Source: JANXZS01 sp963797255
GTDB taxonomy: Bacteria; Acidobacteriota; Terriglobia; Terriglobales; Acidobacteriaceae
Length of the DNA stretch: 64,000 nt
Assembly (NCBI GenBank): GCA_963797255.1
Contig: CAWCOV010000030.1
Coordinates: 860,459-924,458 of the forward strand
Direction of reading: 5' to 3'
The position numbers and the translations under genes were made by a program. Each line of letters begins with the position of its first letter. Position 1 is the first letter of the stretch. The notes under the pieces were generated by a model that searched no databases, had not been told where the DNA came from, and saw nothing but the letters and a program-made list of their open reading frames with translations. Of this stretch, positions 56,318 through 64,000 are shown piece by piece.

Positions 56318-56941
56318 GGGAGTGCTCCTTTCATACGCGGCTGTAATCGGCCGGCAAGCCAGTCGAATTTGGTGTACGTTCTGAGCGAGAGTCTTCGCAC
56401 CTCTGTTCAGTCGATGCCCTTCGATTTGTCCCAAACATATCCTTGCTTTGCCTCGCTGTGCCGGTGCACCGAAGAGCGGGGAGCACAGCCTGAGAGTGGG
56501 TGACTTTCGACGGCTCTTTGGGCGCAGTCTCCGGCGGCGGATTTCGCCTCCGACGCCGTCGCTGCAAGTACGGAATCCACTTTCTTTTGGTCCGTTCGGG
56601 TGGCCAAACTTGGGGAAGCACCCTCTTGCCGTTTTTCTACGAGGCCAGGAGATCCAGACGGCAAGCAAAAGAAGGAGCACCGCGACAAAGACGATCAGAA
56701 GGGATCAGAAGCGGATTTTAAAATCCAAACTTAGAAGAAAAAGACTAAAAAACTAGCCAGCAAAATGACCGCAGGCACCCACGGAAATCGTCTCAAAAAC
56801 TGTTCCGCACTCATTGCTCTTTCTTTTTCCTTTATCTCCCCCTCTTCGCGTAAAAATCCTCGAGGAGATTGCGGGCTTTGCGATAGCTTTTGAAGGTCTG
56901 CTTGGTCGCGGATTTTAAGTACAGATTCGGGTAGCAATTGT
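56318..56941. other. Gene-free stretch upstream of the relaxase
   Basis: About 620 bases between the MobC-like gene and the relaxase remnant, the place where an oriT would be expected. I see no convincing inverted repeat with a nic-like site. A minus-strand frame at 56731-56937 encodes a hydrophilic stretch then one hydrophobic helix ('FPWVPAVILLASFLVFFF') and could be a small membrane protein; support is weak. The longer frames here are GC-rich and match nothing I know. Confidence 0.35.
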
Positions 56942-57262
56942 CTACCTTCTGATGCCGCCTGAGCTCCCTGCGTGGAAGAAATTTAGGACCGCGTAGCGCA
57001 GTGCCCAAACCTCCGCCAGCAGCAACTCAGTTGGATCGACGGGCTGCTTTCGCGCCTCGCACAAAGCGGTATCGCGCAACCATTCGGCAAGCGGCTTTGC
57101 TGCGCGTTGGGCGGCGGCTTCGACCTCCGCCAGTTCCTCTGGAGTCAGTCGCGTGGCCACAGTCTTAGTCCGGAAGGCGGGCGAGGCTTCATCCGTTGCA
57201 TGAGTTTTAGAGCGGGATATGGCTCTGACGGGAGGGATTATCCATGAAGAATCCACCTTCAC
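56942..57262 (-). CDS. MobC-like relaxosome accessory protein (ribbon-helix-helix)
   Basis: A 106-residue protein with 'TVATRLTPEELAEVEAAAQR' then 'PLAEWLRDTALCEA', the ribbon-helix-helix plus helix pattern of MobC/plasmid mobilization proteins that bind near oriT and help the relaxase. The N-terminal ~35 residues are basic. It is on the same strand as, and upstream of, the MobF relaxase, the usual order. It is one of the few intact genes in the island. In-frame starts between residue 1 and 25 cannot be separated. Confidence 0.65.
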   Translation of the reverse strand: MKVDSSWIIPPVRAISRSKTHATDEASPAFRTKTVATRLTPEELAEVEAAAQRAAKPLAEWLRDTALCEARKQPVDPTELLLAEVWALRYAVLNFFHAGSSGGIRR

Positions 57263-57327
57263 ATCAATTCATAGGCCTCTCACAACCAACCAGAAGCCCC
57301 ATCTGCCACGAACTCGGAGAGAGACCT

Positions 57328-57684
57328 TTATTTTTCAACGCGTTTACGCGCTTGGTGCTTAAGAGCACTTTCTCGAGATCGCAAACGTAAACGCGCGTTA
57401 ACGAAAAGATTCACGGCGGCCCCAACTTCCTTGTGTTCCAACACGTTTACCTGAGTGCAACTGGAAGCGCTTTTCGGCGCTCCGCAGTTCCCAAGTTGGG
57501 GGTGACGTGTCCATACTTCTTCCGGTGCGAAGCACCGCTGCTTTAGCATCTCGCCATATTCAAGTCCCAAGGCCTGCCAAGTGTTGACCACTTCAGGAGC
57601 CTGCCAAGCCCGGCAATACAGTTTCCGGATCGACAGCCAGTGTTCCAGTGGGGAATTCAAAAGTGATCCCGTTTTCGCGCGCAT
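57328..57684 (-). CDS. Hypothetical protein
   Basis: A 118-codon frame starting 'MRAKTGSLLNSPLEHWLSIR', with no recognised domain. The central part ('NTWQALGLEYGEMLKQRCFA') looks helical; the C-terminus is very basic ('RLRLRSRESALKHQARKRVE'). It overlaps the end of the upstream broken gene by 28 bases, on the same strand, which suggests they were once translated together. Could be a real small gene of the island or a chance frame. Confidence 0.35.
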   Translation of the reverse strand: MRAKTGSLLNSPLEHWLSIRKLYCRAWQAPEVVNTWQALGLEYGEMLKQRCFAPEEVWTRHPQLGNCGAPKSASSCTQVNVLEHKEVGAAVNLFVNARLRLRSRESALKHQARKRVEK

Positions 57685-58702
57685 GGAAGAGCACGACCCT
57701 CACATCGTATCAGCGACCCCGGCGAGCGCTGGAAAAATAGTAGCCCTTCCACTGGGACAAAGCAGGCTGCAAGATTCAGATCCTCCAGCATCCTTCGGAA
57801 CTCCGCGATCCTCGCGTACCCAACGACGGGATAACGCGTGGCAAAGGGGCCGGGAAAATGTAAACGAAGAGAGAATTCATTGCCCTCTTCCCGTACCAGA
57901 TCGAGGCGGTATCCACCTTCCTCGAGCAAGGGCAATGCTGGCTGGAACGCTGTCTCAAAATCCTCTTCGTCTAACTCCGCAGCAGACACCTTTTCCCGCA
58001 GGGGCGTTCTGTGAAGCGAATAGTGGCCCCGCGCGCACACCCGCCACAATACCGCCCAATGCGACCAGAGCACCTCGTTTAGCTTCTCTATGTTTGAGAA
58101 CTTCTCCTCGTCCAGAAGGGTATAGAGATTGCGAACGGCGAGGATCGGTCTTCGCCGCTTTTGTGACGGGTTCCTGAGCATCTGAATGGTGCGCGTCAAA
58201 ACCCGGCGAACGTCTTCGCTTCCAACCTCCTCGAGCCCCTTTTCCTCGCACTGCTTGTCCGCTGGAAGAGTTCGCAGATACAACGAATCCCGGAGCGACT
58301 TCTTCGGTCTCCGAATGATGGAATATGCCGCAAGGAAGGCCTCGAAAATATTCTGCCAAAGACTCGTAGGAAAGCTGAGCCTGTTCGGATGCCGTGAAGG
58401 ACTCCGCGCCCTGCGCACAGTAGTAGGCAACCAATGTCCATTCGGCCCAGAGAGAGAGGAAGGTTTGCTTCCCATTTGCCCCGAATCCTCAGCAGGGGAT
58501 TGGTTGGCTCCGAGAGCAGGTTTACGAAATCAAGACGGTCGTCTCGCGCGGACTCAAGAAGCTGCTTTGCGGCCTCCGATGTCGAGACACTTTTCCCGGT
58601 CTTCAGCGCAATAATGTCCCTCAGCTTTTCAAGGCGTGACCGGAGGGCATCCGATATGCGAATGGAGATGACTGGCTGTTGGGGCGGTAATTTTGCAGCC
58701 AC
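57657..58702 (-). pseudogene. Conserved-looking hypothetical gene, frameshifted twice
   Basis: Three frames join into one ~345-residue protein. From ATG 58702 'MAAKLPPQQPVISIRISDAL' runs to about 'PLSLGRMDI' (an RHH-like N-terminus: 'SDALRSRLEKLRDIIALKTG'). The second frame continues with 'EWTLVAYYCAQGAESFTASE' to about 'AEYF' near 58350, and the third with 'FEAFLAAYSIIRRPKKSLRD' to the stop at 57657 ('RRMLEDLNLAACFVPVEGLL'). Breaks lie near 58435 and 58345. Function unknown; the N-terminus suggests DNA binding. Promoter side faces the divergent HTH gene at 58930. Confidence 0.6.
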
Positions 58703-58929
58703 GGCACTCCCTCTAACGAAATTACAATTGTAAATTCTGTAACGTTACAACTTGACTTTAGGTTTATTGCTGCGATATTGTCAAGATCGGAACATCGCCG
58801 AAGACCTGCCATACCTGCACGTATCCGAGGATTCGTTCCAGAAATTCGCAAAACTCAAGCGATACCGAACGGGAATAAAGAAGACAGAGAATTTGTTGGC
58901 CAGATCACCTCTCCCAAGGAGTTTCCACC

Positions 58930-59159
58930 ATGAGAATAGGGGACTTTACAAAGAGGCCAGTCGAGCGGAGCCAGCCCTTCCGTCAGTCGCATTGGAGCGC
59001 CACTACTCAGTGCCAGAGATTGCAGAACTTTGGGCGATGAGCGAGAAGTCAGTTAGAAAGCTCTTCGCGGGTGAGGGCGGTGTTCTCGCATGGGGAAGTT
59101 CAGAGACCATGAAGAAGAGAGGCTACATCAGTCTACGTATTCCTGAGAAAATGCTCTGA
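58930..59159 (+). pseudogene. Small HTH (excisionase-like) protein, probable early frameshift
   Basis: ATG 58930 has AAGGAG nine bases upstream and reads 'MRIGDFTK', but the recognisable protein is one frame over: 'EPALPSVALERHYSVPEIAE' then 'LWAMSEKSVRKLFAGEGGVL' and 'MKKRGYISLRIPEKML'. This is the compact helix-turn-helix family of ~75 residues common on acidobacterial islands, probably binding promoter or att DNA. One base lost near 58955 would explain the split. If translation began at an internal codon the HTH would still be made. Confidence 0.55.
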
Positions 59160-59562
59160 TTCGAGTGCACCAGCGTCGGGAGCGTGCCAGCTGAACATCA
59201 GAGAGAACACATTTCTCTCTGAAGATGTTTTCTCTCTATAGACAATGCTTTCGCGGCAATTGTGGCGTGAAGTAGAGGACATTTCCGCGGCAGGCTATAG
59301 ATGAATCCATTTTCTGCGATGGCCTTCGCCTCCGCGATCAGCTCTCTTAAAAGCCATGATGCCTCGCCCCTAACAGATTCCTGAGAATATTGCCGTTTGA
59401 ACACGGCAGCCGAAGCAACACACGTCGAATTGGGGTGAAGGCCCTCGAAAGTTGATGTGCCGAGTGGGGCCTTATCTGCATTGGTAATAAACTGCGCATG
59501 CGATGTACAGAGGTTAAAGTGATCAATGCCACCCCAATCTCCGTTTCACCAGGACTGAGCTT
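59160..59562. other. Gene-free stretch
   Basis: About 400 bases between the HTH gene and the ion-channel gene. A minus-strand frame at 59198-59404 (68 codons, GTG start) lacks a ribosome site and family signal. 'AGAGAGAACACATTTCTCTCT' contains an inverted AGAGA/TCTCT repeat near 59201-59221. Nothing else can be supported. Confidence 0.3.
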
Positions 59563-60023
59563 ATGACCTTCGTTCGAGTAGCCGGCGCGGCAACCGCTCT
59601 GGTGTTAATTACCTTAAGTTTCCAGTGCGGCGGGATAGCACATGCTTATTCGTTGGGGTAGGGATCACCTTTGTAAAGTGCCTTCAGCGCCCTGGACCAC
59701 GACGTTTCGCGGTGCTGCTGGTGCGATTCATCAGTCAGATTATCTGCATGCATATGTTGGAGATTTTGTTGTGGGCGTGGTTCTATCGCCTGGTATGTCT
59801 TCCATCATGGGAATCGTCTTTTTATTTCTCGACAACGAGCTACTCCAGCGTCGGCTATGGAGACGTAGTGCTCCCAGACACGTGGCGTGCTTTGGGGCCG
59901 ATAGAAAGTGTTACGGGTGTGCTGATGTGCGGCCTATCCGTCAGCTTGATGTTTGCTATCGTTACGCGACTCGTGGGTGCCCAGACACGGATCTCATCCG
60001 AACCCCTCGAAAAGTTGGAGTGA
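59563..60023 (+). pseudogene. Two-TM potassium channel-family protein, frameshifted near 59645
   Basis: A small ion channel of the Ion_trans_2 family. ATG 59563 starts 'MTFVRVAGAATALVLITLSF', the first helix, and stops at 59659. The rest is in another frame: 'RRFAVLLVRFISQIICMHML', 'EILLWAWFYRL', the pore 'STTSYSSVGYGDVVLP' with the GYGD selectivity filter, and the last helix 'GVLMCGLSVSLMFAIVTRLV'. One indel near 59645 joins them. A GTG at 59625 could start a shorter product lacking the first helix but keeping the pore. Next comes an antiporter gene, so ion balance is the shared theme. Confidence 0.7.
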
Positions 60024-60236
60024 TTGTGGGTTGGGAATGATTGGCTCTGAGCTAATGCGGAAAGGAAACGGCGCTGCTCGGCGATGAACGCATTCGCAGC
60101 CCTTGAACGAAGTGCTTGACATTAGGTGGCGTACAGATGTGATGCGCGTCACTGGAGAATCTAAAACAAAACTATAGATAACTAACATGCCGGTCTGACG
60201 TTGAACGGTCACACTGGAAGTTGGAAGGTATTGGCC

Positions 60237-61525
60237 ATGATTCCGTTGACTTGCTTCGTGTTTTTGCTTTTCTTCTACAGTCTGCTATCTGGGCGCATAG
60301 CACGGACGATGGTCACCGCGCCCATCTTATTCACGGGCGCCGGAATGCTCATGTTCCCAGCCTTGCAAGGGATTTTGAGAGCAGGTTTCACTGCAAACGT
60401 CATACTTCGTATTGCCGAATTGGGTTTGGTGATGCTGCTCTTTACGGATGCCAGTCGCACAAACCTGAATGTTTTGCGCAGTATTAGAAACCTGCCGGTT
60501 CGTTTACTAAGCGTAGGAATGTTACTGACGATACTTCTGGGGGCGGTTATCGCGCGGCTGGTGTTTCCGCAGCTGTCGATTTGGGAAGCGGGAATCCTGA
60601 GCGCTATCCTTGCGCCGACCGACGCCGGTCTGGGACAAATTATCGTAAACAGCCCGCGCGTACCCATGCGCATCCGCCAGGGGCTGAATGTGGAGGCCGG
60701 TCTCAATGACGGGCTTTCCGTCCCGTTCCTCCTGTTTTTCATCGCCATCGCGGCCGCCAGGATTGAAGGTGGCAGGGGCAGCTTAATACAGTTCATGGTG
60801 CAACAGCTCGGCTTTGGCGCGGCTGTCGGCCTGACAATCGGGTTCGCCGGGGGATGGTTGCTGAGTCTCGCGCGCCGCAAGGAGTGGATCGCGGAGTCCT
60901 TCCAACAAATAGGCCTGGTCACGCTGCCGCTGCTTTGCCTGGTTGTGTCGGAAGCGGTTGGCGCGAGTATGTTCATCGCGGCGTTCGTCGGCGGCTTGGC
61001 GGTGCAAATCAAATTCAAGGAGGCGGGTCAGCAGAGCGTAGAGTTCGCAGAGGGATGGGGACAGGTGCTCAACCTGGCCGTGTTCTATCTGTTCGGGATG
61101 GCAATGGTGCGAGATTGGCCGCAGTTCACCGCATCGTCATGGGTATATGCGTTTCTAAGTCTGACTCTGGTGCGGATCTTACCGTGGCGATCGCGCTCAT
61201 CGGTACACGTCTCAGCGCGGCCAGCGTAGTCTTCATGGGTTGGTTTGGCCCGCGTGGCCTTGCATCCATCGTTCTCGGCCTCGTCTACCTGGAGCAACAG
61301 ACTCACTTCAAGGGCGAGGGAACCATACGTTTCGCTGTAGAGGTGACTGTACTGCTTAGCATCTTTGTACACGGACTAAGTGCGATGCCGGGCATCAGCC
61401 TTTATGCGCGCAAGATTGAGTCGATGGCCGCCGATGCCCCGGAGCGCCAGGAAGAGGGCTGCGGAAACAAACTCGGTATTTCAACGAACCAGCCTGCTCC
61501 TGTATCGTCGGCAACCCACAGTTAG
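60237..61525 (+). pseudogene. Cation/proton antiporter (CPA1, NhaP-like), frameshifted near 61180
   Basis: About 430 residues if repaired, 12-13 helices. ATG 60237 has GGAAGG nine bases upstream. The first frame covers helices 1-10 with 'SAILAPTDAGLGQIIVNSP' and 'NVEAGLNDGLSVPFLLFF', the two acidic ion-binding motifs of the family, and runs on to a stop at 61229. The C-terminal helices 'VAIALIGTRLSAASVVFMG' and 'WFGPRGLASIVLGLVYLEQ' (conserved Arg) are in the next frame. One G lost in TTACCGTGG near 61180 explains this. As read it would make a truncated antiporter. Role: exchange of Na+ or K+ for H+ across the inner membrane. Confidence 0.82.
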
Positions 61526-61754
61526 ATCCGCAAAGTTGGGGACCGTGAAGGTTGTTCTTTCTATTCGCGGATATCCACTGTCTCGTTGTCACTGGCCTCC
61601 TGTGGGCCAGATTGTCGAATACGCAGCTTCTGACAGAGGGTGAACTGAAGAAGATTATGGAAATGTTCGAACGCTACCCGCAGCTAGCAAATAGTGGCGC
61701 AAGCCACCGCGGGAGACTTTGAACGTGGCCAGCTAATTTGCAGCACGCCCCCGA
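61526..61754. other. Gene-free stretch with a possible gene tail
   Basis: 229 bases. The plus frame ending TGA near 61723 reads 'TEGELKKIMEMFERYPQLA', which looks protein-like and may be the tail of a lost gene, but no beginning is present. Otherwise I see nothing. Confidence 0.25.
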
Positions 61755-63480
61755 TCAATTCAACCCGGAGTCGGGTCTGAACGCTGAGCCTGGAGGAGCA
61801 ATGTTGAACTTCTGCCGATACTCCTTCACCACGTCCTCCAGCTGGTCGTAGAGAGCATCCTCACCAAACAATTCCCTGATCTGGTAGCGGTCTTGCGCTT
61901 GAGGTCCTGCATGACCTCCGCCACGATCAGGCGGATTCCTTTCGCCTTCAACATCGCGTAAACCGACCGGAGGGTTTCGGCCGCTGAAAAGTCGACATCG
62001 TCGATCGCGGACACATCGAGGCAGAACCAGCGCAACGGCGGTGTACGTGTTCGCAAGAAACGAGATCTCAGCCGCGAGTTGCTGGCAATTCGCGTAGTAC
62101 AAGCTGTGCGTGAACCGGTAGATGACCAGACCGGGCGCGGCTGAGCGGCCGTGGCCACCGGCTCCGGTTCGCGGCCCGATGGCGCCTGGCACGAGCACTG
62201 CGTTCTTTGGCCGATACCCGTGACGAGTGTGATCGATGAGAGACAACGCGATGGCGAGCAGGATTCCCTGTTCGACGCCGACGATCACGACCGTCAACGC
62301 GGTGATCAACGCCACCCAGAACTCCGATCGCCTTTGCTCGAATATCTTCCGCATCCCGGCGATATCGATCAGGCCGACGCCGATGAGAAACACGATGGCC
62401 GACAAGGCCGACTCGGGCATAAACGCCAGCGGTCCGGTCAGGAAGAGCAGGACGAGCAGACGATCGCCGCCATCACCAGCAGCGACAATTGGCTGCGGCC
62501 GCCGGCGTCGTCGACGATTTGCGTCTTGGTGGGGCTGCCGTTGACGACGAAGGTGCCGGAGAGACCGGCGCCAATATTGGCCAGAGCCAACCCGACCAGG
62601 TCGGTGTTCTCGCTGAAATTCTCGTCGTAGCGCGTGGCAAAGGCGCGGGAGGTCGCGGCGCTTTGTGCCAGGATGACGACGAACATCGCGAACGCCGTTG
62701 GAATCAACGTCGTCATGATTGGCCAGTTCCAGTCGACCGTTGGCAGACCGAGATGTGGCAGACCACTCGGAACGGCTCCGAGTACATGCACCTGCTTGTC
62801 GAGTCCGAACGCCCAACTTACGACAACGGCGCCGATCGCCGCGATCAGAGCTCCCGGAATTTTCCTCGAAATCTTCTTGAGGCCGACGATGATCACCAAA
62901 CGCTAAGCGCGACCGTCATTTCGTAGCGGTTGGCCTGTCCGAGATGTTGAAGGTGTGCCAGAGCTTCCCCAGCGCGCCGTGACCGCCGCCCTCCAAGCCC
63001 AACATGCCGGCGATCTCCCCCAGCGCGACCTGAACGCCGACTCCGGTGAGGAACCCGATCAACACGGTGCGCGAGAGGAAGTCGGCCAGAAATCCCAGGC
63101 CCATGATGCGCGCCAGAATCAGGAAACCCGCGGCCATCAGCGCCAGCACGCCGGCCAAGCCAGGTATTGCTCCGAACCCGGTGGCGGCAATCCCACCAAG
63201 ACGCTGGCAAGGATCGCCGCCGTTGCAGAATCGGCGCCCACCACCAGGTGCCGCGAGGAGCCGAACAGAGCGAACAGCGCCGTAGGGATGAGCATCGTGT
63301 AGAGGCCGGTGATCACCGGCGTGCCGGCGATCTTCGTGTAACCCATCACCTCTGGAACGGCGATGGCGGCAAGCGTGATACCGGCAAGGACTTCGGCCGG
63401 TATCTGCGCGGCCGTGATCGGCAGCACCCCTTGAAGGATCGGGAAGCGGCGGCGAGCCGGATGATCGTGTCTGATGTCAT
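61755..63480 (-). pseudogene. SulP-family anion (sulfate/bicarbonate) permease with STAS domain, multiply frameshifted
   Basis: Full length (~570 codons) but split over frames. ATG 63480, after AGAGGAA, opens 'MTSDTIIRLAAASRSFKG'; the next frame gives 'GITLAAIAVPEVMGYTKIAG' (SulP signature), then 'SRTVLIGFLTGVGVQVALG', then 'PGALIAAIGAVVVSWAFG' and 'NGSPTKTQIVDDAGGRSQL', then 'FMPESALSAIVFLIGVGLID', and the STAS part 'WFCLDVSAIDDVDFSAAETL'. Breaks near 63430, 63160, 62915, 62900, 62455, 62040 and 61900; most look like single-base losses with the protein otherwise well kept and no in-frame stops. Either recently dead or a low-quality consensus. Substrate could be sulfate or another anion. Confidence 0.85.
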
Positions 63481-63639
63481 TGCAATTCCTCTATGGATGC
63501 GATCTCATTTTGCCCGGAGTATATCGCGCAGCGCGTAGAAGTGTTGCCTCCGCGGACCTGACCGCCCCAAGGCTTCGCAAGGCCGACTTGACATGGACAA
63601 ATACGCCAATCGACTCACTTTGCTTCCTCGAATTCTGCC

Positions 63640-64000
63640 TTAAGTTTTCCCAGCGCGAATTGCACGTTGGAACGCGGCGTGGTCCTTCTCATTCTGGTCA
63701 GCATAGCGACGGAAAACGCAGCCACTGACTTTGTCAAACACGTCGCTCTTGCCCATGTAGCCGCTGATCACTGCAGCGTCACCGGAACGCGCGTGTGAGA
63801 GCGCCAAGGAGTGGCCGCAACACTGGACGAAAAGGGTCATCCTTGACTTGTTGTACGTTTCGACGGGAAGCTTGATTTTGACATCTCGCAGCTGACGGAC
63901 ATAGTAGTGACGACCTCCTATCCCTCCCTCGGTCCAGCCAAGGAAGATGTCGCTGGCCGGCTGCATAAGCCGGTGACCATTCACAACGCGTTCTCCATGA
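63640..64000 (-). CDS. DUF2252 family protein, C-terminal part (cut by window end)
   Basis: The last ~120 residues of a DUF2252 protein, open to the window edge. Reads 'GERVVNGHRLMQPASDIFLG', 'YYVRQLRDVKIKLPVETYNK', 'CGHSLALSHARSGDAAVISG' and 'YADQNEKDHAAFQRAI', all typical of the family C-terminus. These proteins have a kinase-like fold and unknown function and are often near ion transporters or stress genes. No start is visible. It is intact within the window, and points the same way as the SulP gene downstream. Confidence 0.85.
   Translation of the reverse strand, partial: HGERVVNGHRLMQPASDIFLGWTEGGIGGRHYYVRQLRDVKIKLPVETYNKSRMTLFVQCCGHSLALSHARSGDAAVISGYMGKSDVFDKVSGCVFRRYADQNEKDHAAFQRAIRAGKT

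Larger units (their letters stand above)
51655..64000. mobile_element. Integrated mobilizable island at ssrA, decaying (right end outside window)
   Basis: The left border is a 24-nt copy of the tmRNA 3' end. Within are a toxin-antitoxin pair, a MobF relaxase remnant, a MobC-like protein, small DNA-binding proteins, a large palindrome and ion-transport cargo. Most genes carry frameshifts, unlike the region left of 51655. ssrA islands leave a short 3' copy at one end and a complete ssrA at the other; by orientation the intact gene should lie to the right, on the minus strand, beyond 64000. No integrase gene is visible. The right boundary is unknown, and the ion-transport genes past 59.5 kb might belong to a second element. 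Confidence 0.65.

Noticed and set aside
60275..61018. 247-codon minus-strand open frame
   Set aside because: Antisense to the antiporter; Ser/Arg/Pro-rich composition with no domain, typical of a shadow frame in GC-rich coding sequence.
1..64000. CRISPR array, rRNA operon or complete tRNA
   Set aside because: No regular spacer-repeat array, rRNA segment or full cloverleaf seen; the only RNA-gene sequence recognised is the tmRNA 3' tip at 51655-51678.

Overview
The window looks like a soil-type Acidobacteriota chromosome, probably class Terriglobia. Evidence: a duplicated complex I NuoM, an orphan FtsX/MacB-like permease of the acidobacterial type, many secreted glycoside hydrolases, choice-of-anchor-D repeat proteins, ASPIC/UnbV (CRTAC1-like) FG-GAP proteins and an Oar-like TonB-dependent receptor. 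The assignment rests on gene content only.

Layout. 1-3616: end of a nuo operon (3' end of one nuoM, a second nuoM, nuoN). 3738-10727: carbohydrate breakdown (GH3 beta-glucosidase, a frameshifted esterase, a Tat-exported six-hairpin glycosidase, and a GH13 amylase remnant with a large internal deletion). 10893-15315: a membrane protein of unknown role and two convergent FG-GAP/ASPIC-UnbV paralogues whose stop ends overlap. 15521-24636: a minus-strand exopolysaccharide operon (glycosyl-phosphate transferase, GT4, Wzc-like BY-kinase, Wza-like export protein, O-antigen ligase-like protein, flippase). 25032-30656: two convergent clan GH-A secreted hydrolases sharing a terminator, one carrying seven anchor-D repeats. 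31334-41091: a TIG-repeat lipoprotein, an outer-membrane barrel protein followed by an unusual kinase pair (nucleotidyltransferase-like/thymidylate-kinase-like fusion plus APH-like kinase), a secreted beta-helix protein and another GT4. 41294-51631: orphan permease, TonB-dependent receptor, GH105 plus exported VOC protein, 6-phosphofructokinase and an LssY-C-like protein.

51655-64000 differs sharply. It opens with a 24-nt copy of the tmRNA 3' end, the classical attachment site of islands that integrate in ssrA. It then carries a DUF433/DUF5615 toxin-antitoxin pair, a 133-bp nested inverted repeat, a MobF relaxase/helicase broken by several frameshifts, a MobC-like ribbon-helix-helix protein, broken hypothetical genes, and cargo for ion transport (two-TM K+ channel, cation/H+ antiporter, SulP permease) plus a DUF2252 gene cut by the window end. 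Most genes here are frameshifted, against only two damaged genes in the 51 kb to the left. I read it as a decaying integrated mobilizable element; its far end, integrase and intact ssrA are not in the window.

The main chromosomal theme is making, exporting and trimming surface polysaccharide. The kinase pair at 34332-36891 and the 53.4-kb palindrome are the least explained structures.
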